A DNA stretch of 64,000 nucleotides from Micropterus salmoides (Eukaryota > Chordata > Actinopteri > Centrarchiformes > Centrarchidae). The stretch spans positions 13,165,252 to 13,229,251 of the forward strand of contig NW_024041262.1 of assembly GCF_014851395.1 (NCBI RefSeq), written 5' to 3'. Below, piece after piece: positions 60,801 through 64,000 of the stretch. The translations under genes and the position numbers were made by a program. The notes beneath the pieces were generated by a model. The model made no database searches and was not told where the DNA came from. It worked only from the letters and a program-made list of their open reading frames with translations. Positions within the stretch are counted from its first letter, which is position 1. Each line of letters begins with the position of its first letter.

Positions 60801-63800
60801 ATAAATTGACCCACAATTGATTAACTTTGACAAATTACATTCAGAGCTTATTAATAAATAACTCCTCTTGAATTTAATTTGATCTGACATTGGATAGCAG
60901 GAACTTACCATTGAGTTTATTTCCATACCCACCGAGTGCAGCACCATTTGTAATACCATTACCTTGAGAGAAAACGAAGGAAAAGGAAGTAAGCACGGCT
61001 GGTAATTATGGAAAGACTAAAGATTTAAAATGCTTAAACAAGAAAATAAATGTTATATGCATTTCCTTTTTATGTATGCATTTATTGTGGCATAAATGTT
61101 AACAGGACAGTTATTTTGCTTTTTGTTTTTAATCACTGAATTAACTGTTTTTTCATTGTGACATGAATTTTCCTGGGCAAAATCACAATATAGAAAACAA
61201 AGTAAAGAGGTGTATTATATTTCAGTTTTGTCCAGCAGAGGGCAGCATAGACATGCCACAACTAAATGTAAAGCACATGATTAGTTTTCATTAGGAGGTG
61301 CTTTTTTCCTTTTTGAAATATAAACACACTCTCTAACTATTATTACAGCATTACCACCATTGGGTTTGGTTCCATAGATGTTGGGAACACCAGCTCCCGC
61401 TCCGGCTGCTGCTCCATAACCTGTGGTCAAACATAACATAAATACACTACTCAAAAAAATAAAGGGAACACTTAAACAACACAATGTAACTCCAAGTCAA
61501 TCACACTCCTGTGAAATCAAACTGTCCACTTAGGAAGCAACGATGATTGACAATCAATTTCACATGCTGTTGTGCAAATGGAATAGACAACAGGTGGAAA
61601 TTATAGGCAATTAGCAAGACACCCCCAATAAAGGAGCTGCGTCTGTCAGCGTAGCGTCCAGAGCATGGAGGCGCTACCAGGAGACAGGCCAGTACATCAG
61701 GAGACGTGGAGGAGGCCGTAGGAGGGCAACAACCCAGCAGCAGGACCGCTACCTCCGCCTTTGTGCAAGGAGGAGCAGGAGGAGCACTGCCAGAGCCCTG
61801 CAAAATGGCAGATTGGCAAATTCGCCACTGGCGCCCTGTGCTCTTCACATATGAAACAGGTCACACTGAGCACATGTGACAGTCTGGAGACGCCGTGGAG
61901 AACGTTCTGCTGCCTGCAACATTCTCCAGCATGACCGGTTTGGCGCTGGCTCAGTAATGGTGTGGGGTGGCATTTCTTTGGGGGGCCGCACAGCCCTCCA
62001 TGTGCTCGCCAGAGTTAGCCTGACTGCCATTAGGTACTGAGATGAGATCCTCAGACCCCTTGTGAGTTCATATGCTGGTGCGGTTGGCCCTGGGTTCCTC
62101 CTAATGCAAGACAATGCTAGACTTCATGTGGCTGGAGTGTGTCAGCAGTTCCTGCAAGACGAAGGCACTAATGCTATGGACTGGCCCTCCCGTTCCCCAG
62201 ACCTGAATCCAATTGAGCACATCTGGGACATCATGTCTCGCTCCATCTACCAACGCCATGTTGCACCACAGACTGTCCAGGAGTTGGCTGATGCTTTAGT
62301 CCAGGTCTGGGAGGAGATCCCTCAGGAGACCATCCGCCACCTCATCAGGAGCATGTCCAGGCGTTGTAGGGAGGTCATACAGGCACGTGGAGGCCACACA
62401 CACTACTGAGTCTCATTTTGACTTGTTTTAAGGACATTACATCAAAGTTGGATCGGCCTGTAGTGTGGTTTTCCACTTGACACTGATTTTGAGTGTGACT
62501 CCAAATCCAGACCTCCATGGGTTGATAAATTTGATTTCCATTGATAATTTTTGAGTGATTTTGTTGTCAGCACATTCAACTATGTAAAGAAAGGAGTATT
62601 TAATGACATTATTTCATTCATTCAGATCCAGGATGTGTTATTTTAGTGTTAGCATTTTTTTGAGTAGTGTATACCATCCCACTGAAATGTTTATCTACAT
62701 GAGTAATATACATATAGAACACCTTAACACGGAATATGATCAGTTACCATTGGGTTTAGCTCCATATCCATTGGGAACAGCTCCATTTCCATAACCTTGA
62801 GATTGAACAAATTACAAAACATCAATATCATATTTAAACTCGTCACTGTGTTTAAAACCACATTGTTGTATACAAGTATTACCTGGTTGGGGTCTCATTG
62901 CACCTCCTCTGGTGGCTCCATTTCCTGTAACACATTCATGGAAGCAAATCACTTTATATTCTGCTTGAGATGTCATGACAATAAAACAGTATTTTGAATC
63001 ATAAATATATTGTCTTACCATTGGGTTTGGAACCATACCCACTTGGAATATTGCCATACCCTAAAAGGAATATATCAGCGTAAAACTAAATCAGTTTTGC
63101 TGATTTTATTTGAGATGTTGTTTGAGGTATATTGACAACTTTGCCTGTGCTACACACAAGAAGATCCACAGATGATGGAAAGATGGATATTGCTTTGAAT
63201 CGTTTTTTTACAACAGTGATTAACAAACAACAACAATGGTGTTCATAGCTCACCAGGTAAAAGGGTAACAGTGGATGTGATATATAGTGTTGGATATTTT
63301 ATTTATATGTTTAGCATTGGGTTTTGCACCTTGTCCGTTACGTACACCAGCTGCAGCACCATAGCCAGAAATTTTAACAACTGTCAAAACGGTTTGTGGA
63401 ATTATTAATAATCTAAAAGCATTTGTCAAAACATTGACAGTAGGGATATTCCTACCTTGCTTTGGTCCCTTCATTCCTCCATTTCTATACCGAGGTCCTA
63501 GACCCAAACCAGCACTGCCATAACCACCATTGTAACCTTTAAATATGGTAAACACATATATATCGAATATTAGCATTTAATTTTTAGTCATGTCAGTATG
63601 GACTGACCTTTGTATTACTCACCTCCCATGGGTTGAGCACCATAACCATTATGACCATTACGGCCATATGCTGGAAGAACAAATAAACACATTATTACTG
63701 GTGTATTAGATGGCGGCTTCAGTACCGTGTCATGACCTTCACTTACCTTGGTTCCTGGCAAGCTGAGGTACTCCCAGACCTCTGGAGGCTCCCATCCCCA

Positions 63801-63949
63801 CACCTGGACCTTAAATCCCAGAAGTACATATGTATCAATGTTGTGTCAAAGTGAATATTAGGATTACCTGGTGGCAGAAGATGAGTTACCTGCCCCGTAA
63901 GGTGGTCGGCCATATCCTTTCATAGGTTTACTTCCAGCTTCCTCTTGTC
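48843..63949 (-). CDS. cmn: Glycine-rich elastin-like secreted protein, probably calymmin/GREP1 (at least 37 exons, 5' end beyond window)
   Basis: Calymmin is a fish notochord-sheath matrix protein; mammalian GREP1 is its likely relative. From the right edge the exons are 63949-63890, 63809-63747, 63670-63623, 63536-63456, 63060-63019, 62924-62883, 62795-62748, 61420-61358 (or 61355), 60962-60909, 60463-60413, 60314-59859, 58770-58474, 57478-57422, 56787-56734, 56386-56342, 56043-55984, 55597-55544, 55444-55406, 55302-55255, 55146-55108, 54983-54939, 54847-54809, 54682-54626, 53657-53589, 53397-53329, 53147-53082, 52966-52919, 52283-52212, 52079-52008, 51440-51381, 51280-51209, 51113-51045, 50949-50878, 50800-50735, 50652-50614, 50472-50170 and 48904-48843. 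Nearly all are phase 1 with lengths divisible by three. Modules read like GYGNGAVPNGYGAKPNG; three longer exons are Pro/Glu-rich. Decayed or candidate exons are listed separately. The protein ends FFGNSGYQG. The family call is by composition, context next to paqr4, and memory. Confidence 0.7.
49047..49200. repeat. Copy 2 of the inverted-repeat MITE family (partial)
   Basis: It opens TTAAAGGAATAGTTAAATTT, TTGGGAAATACACATATTTA, CTTTCTTGCCGAGAGCTTAA, GATTGATACCACTCTTGTTT, then ends with GCTAGCCTGGC. Inside an intron of the glycine-rich gene. Confidence 0.6.
49935..50110. repeat. Copy 3 of the inverted-repeat MITE family (partial)
   Basis: It contains AGCTGGAGGCTGTTAGCTTA, ACATAAAGACTGGAAACAGG, AAACAGCTAGCCTGGC and GAGCTTAAGAGGTTCCGGTA. 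It lies next to the long exon ending at 50170. Confidence 0.6.
51535..51985. repeat. Copy 4 of the inverted-repeat MITE family (near full length)
   Basis: Its left end reads CATTTTGGGAGGTATACC and its right end AGAGAATTTCCCAAAATATC, an imperfect inverted pair. The middle has GGCTAACTTAGCTTAACATA, GAGCTTAAGAGCTGCTGTAG and GACAGAGCCAGACTAG. No coding capacity. Confidence 0.65.
52755..52828 (+). repeat. tRNA-like segment in an intron of the glycine-rich gene
   Basis: Box A TAGCTCAGTGTATGG at 52763-52777 and box B GGTTTGATTC at about 52807-52816 lie at tRNA-like spacing. Arms pair incompletely (CTCAG/ATGGAGC and the acceptor stem are weak). It resembles the fish tRNA pseudogene or SINE-head family that normally reads GTTCGATTCCCAC in the T arm. 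Confidence 0.55.
56195..56239 (-). pseudogene. Probably decayed exon module of the glycine-rich gene
   Basis: After a good acceptor (TTTTGAG) the frame reads GYGAGAGVPNGYGAKSND, one of the clearest copies of the gene's module. Where sister exons have AATG followed by GTAAG, this one has AACG followed by ATAAAT, so the splice donor is lost and no near substitute is in frame. It may be skipped. Confidence 0.5.
57825..57990. repeat. Copy 5 of the inverted-repeat MITE family (partial)
   Basis: It contains TTTGCACTAAGCTAAGCTAA, CCATCTCCTGGCTCCAGCTT, TGGTAAGATTTCAGAGTGGT and GCAAGAAAGCAAATAAGTGT. It is the right half of the family. Confidence 0.6.
60697..60732 (-). other. Candidate extra 36 bp exon of the glycine-rich gene
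   Basis: Between AG at 60733-60734 and GT at 60695-60696, in phase 1, the frame reads DSKLVGAGSPSEG. The length is divisible by three like its neighbours, but the acceptor has no pyrimidine tract, so this is a weak candidate. Confidence 0.3.
61445..62669 (+). mobile_element. Internally deleted Tc1-like transposon in an intron of the glycine-rich gene
   Basis: Inverted ends CACTACTCAAAAAAAT and ATTTTTTTGAGTAGTG are flanked by TA at 61443-61444 and 62670-62671; length 1225 bp. The transposase is broken: the HTH end and TTQQQDRYLRLCARRSRRST block (about 61660-61800) run straight into RHWRPVLFTYETGH, so roughly the middle 50-60 residues are missing. Where related proteins have TDES the copy has TYET, losing the first catalytic Asp. 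The second Asp (LLMQDNARLH) and the Glu region (SPDLNPIEHIWD) remain in a frame at 62062-62409. Confidence 0.93.
62062..62409 (+). pseudogene. C-terminal part of a dead Tc1-like transposase
   Basis: An open frame of 115 codons with SYAGAVGPGFLLMQDNARLH, WPSRSPDLNPIEHIWDIM and a C-terminal QARGGHTHY, all Tc1 family. Upstream sequence up to about 61840 is in the same family but interrupted by stops and frame changes. Confidence 0.88.
63312..63391 (-). pseudogene. Probably decayed exon module of the glycine-rich gene
   Basis: The frame reads SGYGAAAGVRNGQGAKPNA. The expected acceptor just before GYG reads TTCTGG, with no AG; the nearest AG lies about 18 bases upstream (GACAG). The expected donor after CCCAATG is CTAAAC rather than GTAAG. 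Both ends look mutated, so the module may not be spliced into mRNA. Confidence 0.45.
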
Positions 63950-64000
63950 CTGTTAAAGAGAGACATTCTTACGTTACATAAGTATGTAGACAAATATATT

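Overview
The window is vertebrate nuclear DNA, almost certainly from a ray-finned (teleost) fish. It has GT-AG split genes with short introns, single-copy vertebrate genes in compact order, and repeats typical of fish: Tc1-like elements with TA target duplications, an L2-type LINE, a Dong/R4-type LINE, Gypsy-type LTRs, hAT-type MITEs and tRNA-like repeats. No bacterial genes, CRISPR arrays or operons were seen. A block of exactly 500 N (24420-24919) marks an assembly gap.

Layout. (1) 1-1245, plus: the last five exons of mto1 (mitochondrial tRNA wobble-uridine modification). It converges tail to tail with (2) tctn3, 1462-6151, minus, a complete 14-exon Tectonic gene of the ciliary transition zone. 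The tctn3 first exon carries an in-frame 3 x 30 bp repeat and lies between two LINE tails that face each other. (3) 6.5-23.9 kb: a repeat-rich stretch with an L2-type LINE, solo LTRs, a transposase remnant, a decayed sulfotransferase-like exon, a Gypsy remnant with integrase before RNase H (Gmr1-like order), a Dong/R4-type LINE cut by a truncated Tc1 copy, and a tRNA-like inverted pair. (4) 23964-24150, plus: the first coding exon of a cytosolic sulfotransferase whose other exons are not visible; the N gap follows. (5) 28532-34880, minus: a complete 7-exon PP1 catalytic subunit (closest to PP1-alpha) with a hAT-type MITE in intron 2. (6) 35747-43923, plus: a complete 13-exon pelo (ribosome rescue), head to head with the PP1 gene across 866 bp and carrying a Tc1 element in intron 4. 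(7) 44699-47736, minus: a complete 3-exon paqr4. (8) 48843 to beyond the right edge, minus: at least 37 small exons of a glycine-rich, elastin-like secreted protein, probably calymmin (the likely relative of mammalian GREP1).

The protein-coding genes do not form one pathway. They serve mitochondrial tRNA modification, cilia, phosphatase signalling, ribosome quality control, a membrane receptor-like protein and extracellular matrix. The most unusual locus is the calymmin-like gene: nearly every internal exon is a phase-1 module with a length divisible by three, several exons are clear duplicates of each other, two look decayed, and one intron uses a GC donor. Exon boundaries were placed by hand from reading frame, splice dinucleotides and remembered family sequences; no alignment was run.
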